Notes: a model not told the origin generated them from the letters alone. A DNA stretch of 64,000 nucleotides from Gerris lacustris (GCA_951217055.1 OX578283.1:2916203-2980202); one strand, 5' to 3'. Counted from the stretch's first letter, positions 36,045 through 48,504 are shown. Translations and numbers: made by a program.

Positions 36045-36480
36045 TACAAAGATAAAAAAGTATTGTGATACTTTGAAAATTCGATTTTGAGATTTTGATG
36101 GATTTACACATTTTGAGATCCACTGAGTCCAAAAAAGTGGTTTTTAAAAAATGTCTGTCTGTAATCTGTCGTTTGTGCAGACGCTTGGAGTCTTAACTAC
36201 TGAACCGATTTTGACGAAATTTAGCATGCATGTTCAGAACAATCATACCCGTAGGCTAAATCTAGAATTGAATTTTAGCTCGGAATTCGGGGCTCTTCCT
36301 TCAAAAACTTTGAAAAGCGTGAAAAAATTGTCGAAAAAGGTTCAGACGATTTTGATTAAAAAAAAAAAAGTCTAGAATTTAGTCCATTTAAATACGAAGA
36401 GAGAGGCCGGGTTCGATTCCTTGCCAAGGAGAAGTTAATTATAAATAATTAAATGTATCCACGCAAACTCGAAAATAATA
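36045..36480 (-). repeat. R2 copy (inverted)
   Basis: Starts with AAAGTATTGTGATACTTTGA (the R2 tail inverted), followed by TGTCTGTCTGTAATCTGTCG and CCGATTTTGACGAAATTT. It ends with a clear B box, GGTTCGATTCC, at 36412-36422 on the + strand. The segment before the B box is shortened relative to 50745-51325. Confidence 0.65.
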
Positions 36481-36798
36481 AATAGTTTAATAATATGTTA
36501 ATAATAATTTTCTTCTAATACTTTTCATTATTTCGTTGAACTCTTCCTCTTGAAATTTTTGTTTTAATTGAGACGCATAAAAATTAAAATCGTTAAAAAG
36601 AACACTTATAAATGCAACACGATAATAAGAGTGATCATACACCTATTTTTAATCTTTGGCCCCTCGTTCGTAGTAGTGAGTTTTTTTTAGAAACACGCCT
36701 ATGCATTGCGGGTTCTTAGATGTTTATTTAGGACTTTTTTCCTTTAACGTTATCTTCAAAAAATCTATCCAATACTACTCATACTGAACCTTCTTAGA

Positions 36799-36977
36799 TA
36801 CACACCTAGGCGGATTATCGTGTTACCCATGGAGTGTGTTAAATACACACCTAGCCGGATTATCGTGTTACCCACGGATAGTGTTAAATACACTAAAAGC
36901 CGGATTATCAAGTTACCCACGGAGTGTGTTAAATACACAACTAGCCGGATTATTGTATTACCTACGCAATGTGTTAC
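36799..36977. repeat. 45-bp tandem repeat, 4 units
   Basis: Unit ATACACACCTAGCCGGATTA, then TCGTGTTACCCACGGAGTGT and GTTAA. The units stay open in one frame because 45 is divisible by 3. This is incidental. Followed by a poly(T) run at about 36999-37020. Confidence 0.9.
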
Positions 36978-37384
36978 ATTTAATTTTATTTTCTGTATTT
37001 TTTTTTTTTTTTTTTTTTTTTGTTAGTTTGATAGGCTTATGAATTACCACCAAAAAACATAAAAAGTTTTATTGTAAGTGGGATTACTTAGATTACTGGA
37101 TTACTTAGTCCAGTATATTGAATCATATAGGTTCCAAAACTTATTTTCTTGCTTATTGGTAAGATTGATTACTTAGTCCAGTATATAATACGTTTAGGGC
37201 TTAACCTGCTTAAATTGTATTATGTATATTGATTTAACAGAATTTTCAATGGAAATAAAAAACCTTTGATCTATTTTAATTATTAAAAATGGTCATCACC
37301 TTTCTAAAAATCTAAATAATATACATACAATTTATAATTCTAGACACCAGGCTATAGATAAAAAAATATAGAACAACATTTAAA

Positions 37385-37790
37385 GAGCAATAGATATAAA
37401 GCAACATCTATAGGACAATAGATATAAAACATAAATCAAATCTATAGTGAAATAGATTATAAAACATACAAAACAACATCTATAGGGCAAATGATATAAA
37501 ACAACATCTATACGACAATAGATATAAAAAATAAAACAAATCTATAGTGAAATAGATTATAAAACATAAAAAACAACATCTATAGGGCAAATGATATAAA
37601 ACAACATCTATACGACAATAGATATAAAACATAAAACAAATCTATAGTGAAATAGATTATAAAACATACAAAACAACATATATAGGGCAAATGATATAAA
37701 ACAACATTTATAGGATAATAGATATAAAACATAAAACAAATCTATAGTGAAATAGATTATAAAACAACATCTATAGGGCAATACATATTA
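37385..37790. repeat. About 101-bp higher-order tandem array
   Basis: Built from AACAACATCTATAGGGCAAA-type and CTATAGTGAAATAGATTATA-type subunits, with the larger period starting near 37457, 37557 and 37657. Matching sequence resumes at 38257-38310 after the R5 insertion, so the array originally continued. Confidence 0.85.
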
Positions 37791-37794
37791 GGTG

Positions 37795-38256
37795 TGCCAT
37801 GCAGTTGTCTGCTTGCAATATTGAGCTGAGCGTGCATAAGACAGTCAATGAGTCATTAAACAGCTGATAGTTAAACATAAACAATTTTATTTATAAACAA
37901 CTGAAATCGGATCAAAAATTGTAATATTTCTAATTTTCAATTAAAAAGCATTTTTTCCTGTTTTTCTATTTTACCCCCCTCTTAAATGAAAATATGACAA
38001 AAGTGAACATAACAATAACTGTACTCTTAAAGAGCGATCCAACGACATGCATCATGAGGGGCATATACTATTTTAATTTTTGTACCCTGTACCCCTGCTT
38101 ACCAATTTGGACCATTTCAGATTTATACCTTCCTCTGGTTGGTCACTATGACCGTGTCGAATTTTGTGCTGATCGGTTTAGCCGTTCAAGAGGAGTATGT
38201 GTCCAACCAAATGCAAAGTGTAGTATAAGAGCTTCGCTCAGCTCAATTAAACATAA
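37795..38256 (+). repeat. R5 copy (plus) inserted in a tandem array
   Basis: Inverted relative of 31519-32003. Ends TTGAGCTGAGCG (37832) and CGCTCAGCTCAATT (38235-38248). The middle holds CCAATTTGGACCATTTCAGA and GGTTGGTCACTATGACCGTG. Tandem-array sequence lies on both sides, so this insertion is younger than the array. Confidence 0.7.
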
Positions 38257-38503
38257 TATAAAACAACATCTCTAGGACAATAGATATAAAACAACATCTA
38301 TAGATCATTAAATAATAAACAGAGAACTCAAAATCATCAAGTTCTTATAAGTTGCTAAATAATTAACAAAATTGAATGTTCATTTGTTTTTGTTTATTTG
38401 TTTGTTTGTTTGTTAAATTAACCGATCAAGATTTTGCTTTTATTCTTGTTTAAAAAAAAAGAACAACAAAATATATCAGTATAACAATAGTATATTATGT
38501 TAC

Positions 38504-39003
38504 TAGGCTGTGAAGTGAGTTTTTTCTTTACCGCGGCAATTACATTTACTGTCGAGCGAAGCGAGACAGTAAATATTGCCAAGGTAGAGAAAAAACACTT
38601 CACAGTCGCGTAGCATATGCTATTTTTTCCGAGGTAGCAGACAATGAAAAAACATTAAATATTAATCACTAATCAATATATAATAATAAGAAATATTAGT
38701 ACATACTTAAGACTTAAAAAAAGAAACCTTAAAAAGAGGTTACACTATAAGAAAAGATAAATAAAACGCATTGACATCTAGCGGATTTTAATCGTACTAG
38801 AAGCATTTCTACAAAGACTGCAGCGGTACTAACGGAAGTTTTGACAACTACCCGCCGGACATAAAAAATCTTTTAGTTCCTAGGACGTAAAAGATTTTTT
38901 TCTTTACAGCTAGGAGTAATGAAAAGATTTTTTAAGTCCACGTAATGAAAAAATGGATTTTAGCTACGTCTTTTAGGCTCTAAAGTTACTATTTCACAGC
39001 CTA
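38504..39003. mobile_element. Element B, uninterrupted copy, 500 bp
   Basis: The inverted ends are TAGGCTGTGAAGTGA and, from the right, TAGGCTGTGAAATAG. It contains the hairpin TTTACTGTCGAGCGAAGCGA with its complementary arm, an internal second CACTTCACAGTC, and GACATCTAGCGGATTTTAAT. No coding sequence. The relative at 61297-62351 is the same element with element T inserted. Confidence 0.75.
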
Positions 39004-40375
39004 CCACGGAAAAAATATATTATTTTATAAATATTTTCTTATAAAAAAATTGTCTTCAATTTATTTCATTTTTTTCTCATTTAATGGAAAACGGCAATTT
39101 CCTTATTTTTTTGAGGTTTCAATATGCTTTGAATATTTTTCATAAGGGATTTTCCTTTTCTTGTTACAAACTGTTTGATTCAGTCCTTTGTTATTTTATT
39201 TTCTTTAATCGTTAATTTCCTTCTACTCAAAATCTCTTTTCAGTGACATCTTTATAAAACCTCAAAACGTGTGTCAAAAAATGAAGGAAAATAAGCAACT
39301 ATTTTCTTGTTTATGTAGTACCTATATACACACAAATTTATATTGATATATAAAAAAATAAATTGGTATAAGGAAAAAAATTAATTTTTTCAAAGTAAAG
39401 AAAAAAGTATAAAAATAAATTTCCATTTTTTCCAAAGCTGTTTTTAAAAATAAATAAATTATAATCAAACAAAAACATGGTGATTGACATGTTTTGTCAA
39501 AAAAAAAAAAAATATAATAGTAAAGCTTTTTTTGGTCCATACTGGTTATAGTAAAAAGAAGCAAAAAAAAAAAAAACAGAACTCATTATGAAGTCAAAAG
39601 CAAAGAGAAGGTCAATTTCCATTTAACATTTTCCTTTTTTAAAAATGGCGGACAAGTCCTTTTTGAAGTTTTTTTTACCTTAGCCCGATTTTTTTTTGAA
39701 CGATCAGTAATACTGTTAGGGTTTTATTTAGGGGGGGGGGGGAGTTTAATAATCAGGTTATTGGAGGACGTCCATCAGAAGCAGACATTTTCTTTTGATG
39801 TTCTTAACTCATCTCGACCAATCAGAATTTTTTCTTTAATAATATTCCCCCCCCCCCCCCCCCAACATTTTAATGATGTCTGCTCATCTTCATATTTTGA
39901 AGAAAAAGAAATTGGTCAATTGATTATTTTATAAATAGATATTCTTTGAGCAATTTATTTTTTTACTTTGATTTATAAGAGATACAGAAATTATTTTTCA
40001 ATTTTTATTTTCTGTGATATAAATATTATTTTTTATTGTATTTATTATTTAAAGAAATTTTGAACTTAACCTGTGTAGAATTTTAAACCTAAGTGTAGAT
40101 TTAATTTAAGAATTTATTTTTAAAATTTAATTCTAATGACTTTTATTTCTTAAAATAGGTTTTTTTTTGGTGCCGTGTTTAGTCCCTGTAGTTTTTGATA
40201 AGGTTCCTTATCTCTATTTCTATTTTAATACTTAGAGTATTAATGTTTCGTTCGTTTCGGAGTTAGTTCGTTTGTTTTGCTCGATTCTTATAACATCCAT
40301 ATTACGTCAATAGTTATAATATAATTGTAAATTGTTACTCATGTATATTAATGTTGATGAAATATTGTGTTTCAG

Positions 40376-40564
40376 GTTAAATTGGACGGTAAGACGCAGT
40401 ACCTGAGTGCAGTATGCATGGGCTGCCTGGAGGCCTGGGCACCAGGTAGGAGACTCAGGTGCAGGTTCTGTTCAACACCGTGGGACGGATCCTCACTAGT
40501 CCTCGGCACTATGTACTCCTATGATATCTTCGCAGCCATGCCGTGCTGCACCGAAAGATTAAAG
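40376..40564 (+). CDS. Headcase, penultimate coding exon
   Basis: Encodes 63 residues in phase 0 at both ends. It follows the acceptor TTGTGTTTCAG and ends AAG before the donor GTGAAT. It continues the headcase C-terminal zinc-binding-like region: AVCMGCLEAW (C14, C17), LRCRFC (C29, C32), WDGSSLVLGTMYSYDIFAA and a PCC pair (C56, C57). The human relative keeps the same cysteines and the WDGS...LGTMY block, which makes the assignment secure. The exon is far richer in G+C than the introns. Its length equals that of the preceding exon, a coincidence I read nothing into. The cysteine pairs probably bind metal, but this is inferred from spacing. Confidence 0.95.
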
Positions 40565-40673
40565 GTGAATCTTGATTCTTATCACTACATAGTTTGTTCA
40601 AAAAGTATCGGAATGATCTTTCTTTCTGCCGATGGAAATGGGTGGAAAGTGTTCTTCATGGGCAGGATATAGA

Positions 40674-40905
40674 TGGTGGGGGATGCCATGTAAGCTATGA
40701 GAACCATAGTAGTCCCAACTAGAGACCCATAGTATTGGGAGATCGAGCCCGAAGTGAAAGTATGTTTCATACTCGCGTCGACAGGGTAGGGAATGCCATG
40801 TAAGCTAGGAGACCCATCTAAGCTGCCTCCGACCCATAGTATTGGGAGATCGAGCCCGAAGTGAAAGTATATTTCATACTCGCGTTGTTCAGGACAGATG
40901 AGGGC
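40674..40905. repeat. About 115-bp direct tandem duplication
   Basis: Two units share GATGCCATGTAAGCTA, GACCCATAGTATTGGGAGAT and CGAGCCCGAAGTGAAAGTAT, followed by TTTCATACTCGCGT. It lies about 110 bp after the exon donor. Confidence 0.85.
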
Positions 40906-41707
40906 AGCAGTGTTGCTCAGTTCTGTCACTGAAAGTTCGCTGGATGGATAACTGATTAAAATCAAAGGACCAGTTCTATAACTGACAATAAAACAAAAAG
41001 TGAATATTGATAGGAAATGAATGAAAAAGAAAGAATCATAAACAACAAATTTGATTACCTTGTTTTAATAAGAAAAAAGATTAATACTTATTACAAGTGT
41101 ATGGATAATAAGTTCATAAATATAAATGATTAGGTTAACCAACGTATGTTAATTATATTATAAGATCTAGATCTAGTTTGTAAAAAAGAAAAGATTTAAC
41201 ATAAAATATATAGCTCAATTATTGTAAGATTAGTTATAAGAAAAAATTGATTGAAAGATAAAATATTAATTATTATTCGTTAAAAGAGAGAAAAGATTAA
41301 AAGTTAAAATAATTACATAAATGATCAGCTGATATTTTTAGTGTAATCGACTATAGTCTTGGTAAGGTGGAATGATTTGAATTAGAAAGAAGTTATGGAT
41401 GAAGTTAGATAAATATTCAATACATACAAAAGAAAATGCATTAGATAGTTCGGATCCCAATAGTAGAAGATGATCTGTACCTGGCCAGGCCTTAAGCAAG
41501 ACTAAAATATTTTAAAAGAGAAGGAAAGAATAGTCTAACAGAGGATAATTAGATAATTGAATTATTGAGCTGGTATAGATATCTCGTGACATTTTTGATA
41601 ATTAAATTAACGGTGAGCACATCCGGATTCGTTGCTTCCTGTTTAAACTCTTCTTTGAAATCAAACTTGATCTAATTTAAAGAGAGCCTAAACACGCGTC
41701 GACAGTC

Positions 41708-42218
41708 ATGATGCAGCGAACCATCGAGCAAACAATTGTGCCATCCAATGTTGCGTTGAACTAAACAAATCCGCTTCGGAAACGTTTGATATGATCCATT
41801 GATGGCTTACAAGGACGAAGTCATGCCCAGATCGCGTGTTCTTGAGTGGCTGTGGTCAAAATGGCCTGGAAGACTCACCTCAACCAAAAAAGGCCCATGA
41901 GCAAATCAAATGTGAAATCGATTATCATTGTCATCTTTCAAAATAAAGAAGTCCACTAGGAGTTTGTGCCTGCTAGACAAACTTTAAACGGTAAATTTTA
42001 CGCTAAAGTTCTGAAGGAAGATCGCCCATACCTGAATGCTCTATTATAGCAGGACAATTTGTCTAGCCAACACGCTAATTTTGAGGGAGGTTCTTGCCAA
42101 ACGCAACGCTGCCCCATCCACCCTACACTCCAGATTTGAATCCCCCGACTTCTTTCTCTTTTGTGTCCCCCCAACTTCATTTTTTGGTCCCTGAAATTAA
42201 AATCAGCCTAAAAATACA
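41708..42218 (+). pseudogene. mariner transposase relic
   Basis: Translated pieces in shifting frames match mariner-family transposase in order: MMQRTIEQ at the start (41708), SASETFDMI (about 41779), a RVFEW-like RVLEW, FVPARQTLNGKFYAKVL (about 41957), QDN at the second catalytic Asp site (about 42053) and LPHPPYTPDL (about 42107). A deletion removes much of the N-terminal and linker region, several frameshifts and stops are present, and the third catalytic Asp is lost. A short second copy of the start (ATGATGCAGC, 42313) lies downstream. It is a dead element. Confidence 0.85.
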
Positions 42219-43510
42219 TATGGCTTATAATACATTATATTTGCCAAAGGCTTTGGCAAACCCTATTCTACCACTACGTATAGTTGAATAAGCAATTAAG
42301 CAATCCCAAGAATGATGCAGCAAACCATCGAGCAACCAATTTTTCACTATTTTGCTATGTATGTATATCTCTAAATATTTTATTTATTTACTTATTGACT
42401 TAATTTTGAGTTATATTAGTTAATAAAAGTATATCGTTTATGTAAATAATAAAAAAACACGGATAATATTGTTTTATAAACGTGATATTTTGAAATTTTC
42501 TAGAAAAAAAACGCTACTTTATCGATTTTTTATATACCAATTTTCAAATAAAAAGCGGCACCATTTAAACTTTTCCGATTGTCCTGAAACTTTTCAAAAA
42601 TCATTTTTTCATGTATTCGCACAAAGTTAGGGGTTGGGAGCACAAAATTTCAATACTTTTTTTTTAACCCCTATGATGAAGGCTCACCCTAATATACAGC
42701 ATAAAATGTTAGCAGAATAATAATAATTGCAAAAATAACAATTTCTGTTAAGAACATGGACAAAAAATTAGAAAAACATAAGATTTCAGATAACTGATAT
42801 ATAAATTTGATTTCAGATACATTGATATTATTGTAATTGGACAATTATATCTTTTGAAATTTCATCCAATACGACGTGTTATGAAGTAATTGACTACTGC
42901 AAAGTTAAAAGGGTATAAGTCATTTATGTCAACTTTTCAGGACGCGCTGTTGAATGTTCAGCGATTTCTACGAGTGAGTCAGTTGATGGTGGTTAACTTT
43001 TTTTGAACTTATTATATTAAATTCATTAAGGTAATCAGTATTAAATAATAAAAAGACCACACAAGTGAATTTTAACTTGATTTATATGACTTATACTCTG
43101 ATGTGAGGTACTATATATTGATATCATAAGGGTATAAGTTGACTTATATCGGTTTCTTCCAACTAATATGCGACAACAATGAGGGGAAAAATGGAAAAAA
43201 CAACAATAAAAATCAGTTTCTTGGCTAAATAAAACAAAGAATATTGGGTTTTCGGTTTTAATTTAGAAAACACCCTTAAACATAATTGAAAAAAATATCA
43301 AAAAAAATTATGTTTTCAAAAATACGAATAGGTATAATAATATTAGAATACGTAAGCTATTAGATTTAAGTAGTGGATATATAGCTTTGAAAGAACGTAC
43401 GTAATAAGTTACGTTATAAAGAGTAAAAACTAAATAAATAATTTCTAAAATAAAATATATTTTAAAAAATAAAATAAAATGTCCAATACGTTATTTGTAT
43501 AAGAAAAAAA

Positions 43511-43932
43511 AATAGACTGCCAATTAGTGTGGCACATAGCTTCCTCGTATCCTATCATATACTATAACAATTATTGTTATATTACTTTATTGTAATATTG
43601 TTTATTTTGTAAAAACTATTAATAGTTTTAGCGATCTTTAACACTTCATAGCGGTGTCGCTGTTGGTTTTACTAAAAAATTGTATTAGAAAAAAATGTTT
43701 GTCTCATTGAATAGATGAAGTTAGATTTTTTCCCCGACCTAAAATTCCAATTTTAAATTTAAAGTTCACGTTTACGCGAGCATTACTCGTGAACGCTTGG
43801 ACGGATAACGTTGTCCAACGAACTCGTCCTGAGCATTGCTAAAATGAACATGTCTACCAAATTTCATCAAAATCGGTCAACATTTACTCAAGTTATCGTC
43901 GCACGTTTCATAATTCGCGGACACACAGACCA

Positions 43933-43963
<31 letters not shown>

Positions 43964-44093
43964 CGAGACCAAAAATGTTCCCTGATGTCTGAAACGGATT
44001 TCTGTCTTGGAATTTTTGAAATCGGAGGCATAAAAGTTTTTCGTTCTCAAAAGTGAACACAATGCTTCCGTTACCGTCGGTAAGCTCGGAAGC
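43511..44093 (+). repeat. R1 copy inside the 2.7 kb transposon
   Basis: Complete-looking head (AGACTGCCAATTAGTGTGGC) and tail (GCTTCCGTTACC...GGTAAGCTCGGAAGC), with an expanded GACA run at 43937-43961. The middle differs from other copies (TTCACGTTTACGCGAGCATT), which points to a subfamily. Nested, so younger than its host transposon. Confidence 0.75.
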
Positions 44094-44369
44094 AATAAAT
44101 AAACACTTTAAGGTGACCTGATTCCTGGTCGAACATTTTCAATAAACATATAAATAATGTAAATTATTTCTAGAATGCAGTTGAATAAATACAAATAGAA
44201 ATATTATACAAATAAAATTGAGACTAAAAATAAAAGGGGTACAGTCTCACTACTAAATCTTAATTATATAAATATATAGCTGGTTTACTTATAAATCACA
44301 TTATTTAAATATTTAAACCAATAAAAATCTAAAATTCCTTCCTTCATTTTCTTCCTCATTAGAGAGGTC

Positions 44370-45080
44370 AGGATCTTGATTGGTTTTAGCACCAACAACC
44401 ATCAAATTTTTTTTTATAAAATTCGTGAAACTGTGGATGAATATACAGCAGCAGATCCAAGATATCTGCTTTTTTCTCGGCACTAATTGGTTGGGGCTGT
44501 CATATAGTTTTCTCAACTGTTTTACTAAGGACCGGCTCTTCTCTTGACGCCCAAAGTTTATTGAATCGAAGGGCGAATCACAATGTATTGATTTTTTAAA
44601 CAATATGGTCAAAAAAACTCCGTCAGAGCAATATCGGAACCACTTTACCTTAGACCACAACATTTTTTGACCACTTTCAGTTTTTCAGCAGCTTTGCAAA
44701 ATCAAAAAACTGTCCTGCTATGAGTGTTACTTTATATGGTTTCTTCTTTCCACAATCACTGACCAATTGGTACGTACCAATGTTCGATCTCTTCTTTTGC
44801 CTTTCGATAATAGAATGATCTGTATCACATTCCATATGTGTATGGCCACAAGTAGGAACTTATGATCAATTATTTTTATATAATATCAGAATACACTTCA
44901 AGTGCAGTAAGTAACATTGCACTCATATGAGTATTTCTGTTTTGACCCCCGCAAGTGTCAGAATACATTGCAACATGTTTAACTGTAAAAGGTAAACTCT
45001 TCAAATGTTGAAATATGCAGGAAGCTATGCTGTTTGCACCACGGCCTTCCTCTGCCTCGTACCACATGCCACATGGCTTG
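44370..45080 (-). pseudogene. Transposase-like remnant (GGQNRN family)
   Basis: On the minus strand, 45067-44876 encodes a 63-residue stretch with VAMYSDTCGGQNRN, a motif I associate with a widespread but poorly characterised insect transposase-like family. Further along, frames shift, and a stretch readable as KKADILDLLLYIHPQFHEFY resembles the typical C-terminal end of that family. Stops and frameshifts make it non-functional. Its place between 37-bp inverted repeats supports a transposase origin. The superfamily name is not certain. Confidence 0.6.
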
Positions 45081-45900
45081 ATTGTTGAAGTACTAATTAT
45101 TATTCATTAATATTTCACAATTTGGTAACTTTCATCAAAACATCACCAAACGTTTACTGCAAGCCTCAACACTCAACATTAATTTAAACCTATCAAGACG
45201 GTATAAGTCAACACGCGTGGTTTATAAATCAAAGGGGATGTGGAATTATGTCTGCAGATAAGGGTACAAGTCAACTTACACACCACATAAAAACTAGAGA
45301 GCTCACTTTTAAGGTTGTGGATAAGGGGATAAGTCTACTTGTACCATGATGTAAAACCATATTGACACCACACTGGGCATTATATTACTTTAACTGTATT
45401 TATACCTTATTCAACGAACATGAGAAAGGTTATCCTAACTTAACTCTTTTTCTTCGTTCAAATAAATGCTAGTTGGAGGTTCGTGACATATTCCCTTTTT
45501 TGCAAACTTAAAGGGAGCATGGTGAACTATATTATTATGCAAAAAAAAATTTTTGCGAAAAAATGACTTATACCCTTTTATCTTTGCAGTAGCCAATTAT
45601 TGTGTGGAATACTTTGTAAAGCTTGTTTAGGGTTCATTTTCATAATAGTTATTATAACCTCTTTTATTGCTGGTGGGAATTATTTTTTCCCAAGTGGTAC
45701 GTGGATATCCCTCTTTGCAAATAAACAAAGAAATTTTGTAAGAGGCTTCTAATCCACCGCATTTTTACAGAAGTTAACGACTTAAGAAATAATTTTATTT
45801 CCGCTTTTGAACGATACGCATTTTTTTCTTAGATTCTTGAAATAATCAATATTCAAACCTTTTAAATTTATCAATGGAATACTATAAACTTTTAAATTTC

Positions 45901-45935
45901 CATTGACCCCCCTTGGACCCCGTTGGGAACCCCTG
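45901..45935. mobile_element. hAT-like terminal fragment
   Basis: CGTTGGGAACCCCTG (45921-45935), preceded by a CCCC/GGACCCC-rich subterminal stretch, matches the CAGGGGTTCCCAA-type end of hAT elements. The other end was not found, so this is a solo or truncated end. Confidence 0.5.
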
Positions 45936-46172
45936 GTCTAGAGTGTATCTATAAAAAAATCTCCAACCTAGACGGGTTTCATACCTGCGATCCTTGAACC
46001 TGAAATGAAGTTATTAAGACATCAGATCCAAACAACTATATTTGCTGGAGCAGGCACGATGTGAATATTAAATATTCTACTGATATTTTCTCAGCACAAT
46101 CTTTTATTAATTTTGAATTATTTAATTAATAGAGTTCATAAATTTTCCCACTTTTAGGGTAAATTTAACTTC

Positions 46173-46229
46173 TCTTCTGTCGCGATTTAACGCACAGTGA
46201 TTCTTCTGTCGCGATTTAACGCACAGTGA
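46173..46229. repeat. 29-bp direct duplication
   Basis: TCTTCTGTCGCGATTTAACG with CACAGTGA occurs twice back to back. Confidence 0.9.
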
Positions 46230-46790
46230 TATTTTTTATAGAGGAGTGTCACTATGAGTCATCATTTACTTTTCCTTGACTACTTAAGTCATTATGACAG
46301 GTGCTTTTCATAAATAATTTTTGGAACCTGTGGCGGGTACATTAATTTTTTACAGTTTATTGTCAAATTACATGTATAAATTTTAAATAAATTTATTTAT
46401 TTCATAATTAATCAAGTATATTTGTGTGGGCGAAGACAAAAATGAATATTTTTAATTAATATAAGTTTGTGCTAGGAAAATATCTGTAAGATGTTTAATC
46501 ACGGACATAATTGAATTATTATTGTTAAATTTATTATTAATAATTATTTTTGAATTTATTATTATTTATAAATTATATCTCAAGGTCATTTTATAAACTC
46601 TTAGATAAGAATGTCCGACTTAAAGAATATAAAAATATTACGTAAATTATTTAATTTTGTATAAGTAGTATAAGTTCGACGGTCTTTTTACTCAAAAGTT
46701 ATAATATAAAGAGATTAAGTTGAAAGAATTGGCAAAATACAAGGCAAAAAATTAAATATGGATATGTTTGTACAAATCGGTAATAGTACA

Positions 46791-47370
46791 CTACGCGTCG
46801 AGTGCGGAAAGTAGCATTTTGCATGCGAGTGTGGAGTTTGCACCCGAGCGACAGCGAGGGTAGTAAAACCACACAAGCAATGCAAAATTCTGTTTTCGCA
46901 CGAGTTGCGTACCGTACTTAATCTACGATTGTTGGATTTAAATAATAAATACAGAAACAAATAAACTTGCTGTATGTAAGTTCGTATCTCTCTCTTGATA
47001 AAGATGGCATTAATTCATTAGTTGTATTTTTTGCCGAATTAATTATTTCTGGAGGATTATTATTCTCCACATTTTCGTCAAAGTCACTTGATTCACTCAT
47101 TGTTTTTCACTAAAAACTCGATATAAACAGTTACTTTATTAAAAGAACACCAAATTAGTTTTGTTAAATGTAAACAAACTCACTAATCGTGCGTAAAGCT
47201 GAAAAATTCCTCGTCTTTACCGCACTAGCGTGGTAAAGAAGAGGAATTGTTCAGAACTATGAGACGCGCATGCGCATTGAATACAAGTACGTAAATAATC
47301 ACTTTCTACGCATCTAAACAAAGATATAATGTTTATATTTCGTATCAATCGTAGATAAAAGCACTTTCAT
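46791..47370 (-). mobile_element. Element T, copy 2 (minus)
   Basis: Inverted relative of 61658-62222. On its sense (minus) strand, the ATG at 47100-47098 opens a 60-residue frame, MSESSDFDENVENN, running on through ERYELTYSKF. The central palindrome (47213-47266) is imperfect. It keeps GCGCATGCGC and the TAGTGTACTATT end. Confidence 0.7.
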
Positions 47371-48333
47371 AAAAGTATAATAATCTAAAGGCAACATTAA
47401 ATCTCTAAAATAAAATATAGTGGATGTAGAATTTCATGAAACAATGGGATTCCACCAGATATCACTTGTCATAAAGAATTCCCTCATAGTTAAATAATAA
47501 TTTATAATTAAATTTAAATAAACGAAACCATGAATATTTAAAATTAAATGAATAAAACAATAAAACGTTTATTTAAAAAATATTCTATATTTTACATAAT
47601 AATAATATCACCTTATTTAAAATTATATATATATTTATATATATATGCAACTTTAATTCAACAATAATAGAAACTCGAAACAAAAAATTTACAACAAAGG
47701 AGAGAATAGTTTAAAATAAAAAAGCCATTGAACATTGGATTTTTAAGAATAAAATGAAAAACTAAAGAAAATGAAAAAAGCTTACAGAGTTCAAAGGAAA
47801 CTTTATCAAACTGAAGAGAAGAAAAAGTAAATTTCAAGTCTCTCCCCCCCCCCCCTCCCTGTCTTATTTCCTTTTAGTTTTTTCATTGAGTCAGCAGATG
47901 AAACCAGAAGGAATTCCCGCTGATTTTCTTTTTATTTATTTGTTACTTATTGTCCTTTTTTTCTCTTTGCCGTTTTTCTTCTTGATTCTTCAAAAGCTTT
48001 TCAAACTTAATCATTCTTCTTTTTGAACCCACTTCTAGTATTTCTTTTTGAGTAAAAAAAAAGTTTTGTTTAGTTTTCTTTTCTCTCGAGTGTAATAAAT
48101 TCAAACTAAATTTAGTTTTTAGTTGTTTCCTGCGTTTAAATTATTATATTTTATTAAAAGAGACAAAGTCATGAGGGGATTAGGTAGAAATAATATATAA
48201 TTTAAAAATATTATATTGTGGCCCATTCAAAAGAATGAGATTTTCATTTTATCTTTGTGCTGTCCCCTTTATATTTTATATAATTTTTAAAGATAAGTGT
48301 CTTCAGGGGTGTATAAAAAAAATGCAATATTTT

Positions 48334-48408
48334 ATTGCTTCCGAGCTTACCGAAGGTAACGGAAGCTATGGATCGTTCTGAAGAACGAAAATATTTTATA
48401 TCTCCGTA
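48334..48408 (-). repeat. R1 terminal fragment (minus)
   Basis: The terminal hairpin GCTTCCGAGCTTACCGAAGG with its inverted arm, then GATCGTTCTGAAGAACGAAA. Confidence 0.7.
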
Positions 48409-48504
48409 CACTTCTTATTCAACACACCCCATTTTCGGACACTTCAACAATGACTCTCATAATCTTTTACAATCATCTTAAAATTCTATATTTTTACTTA
48501 TGTT

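Larger units (their letters stand above)
30345..40375 (+). other. hdc intron, about 10.0 kb
   Basis: Donor GTACGA, acceptor TTGTGTTTCAG. It is filled with minisatellites, R1, R2 and R5 copies, small MITEs and element B, listed separately. Stretches with nothing recognisable are 30940-31515, 32515-33380, 34135-34495, 34675-34900, 35320-35890, 36980-37380, 38300-38500 and 39010-40370. The last includes a run of G (39731-39742) and a run of C (39847-39863) in AT-rich sequence. Confidence 0.9.
42887..45600. mobile_element. 2.7 kb TIR DNA transposon with transposase remains
   Basis: Terminal inverted repeats of 37 bp (42887-42923 and 45564-45600) differ at two positions and start TAATTGACTACTGCAAAG or TAATTGGCTACTGCAAAG. 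The motif GGGTATAAGTCAACTT or close variants recurs inside both ends (near 42911, 43129, 45193, 45264, 45327 and 45567), as expected for transposase binding sites. A transposase remnant is on the minus strand at 44370-45080, and an R1 copy is nested at 43511-44093. I could not define a target duplication. Confidence 0.85.

Noticed and set aside
40585..40965. 126-codon minus-strand frame with internal repeats
   Set aside because: It covers a 115-bp tandem duplication and part of an hdc exon on the opposite strand. No family resemblance.
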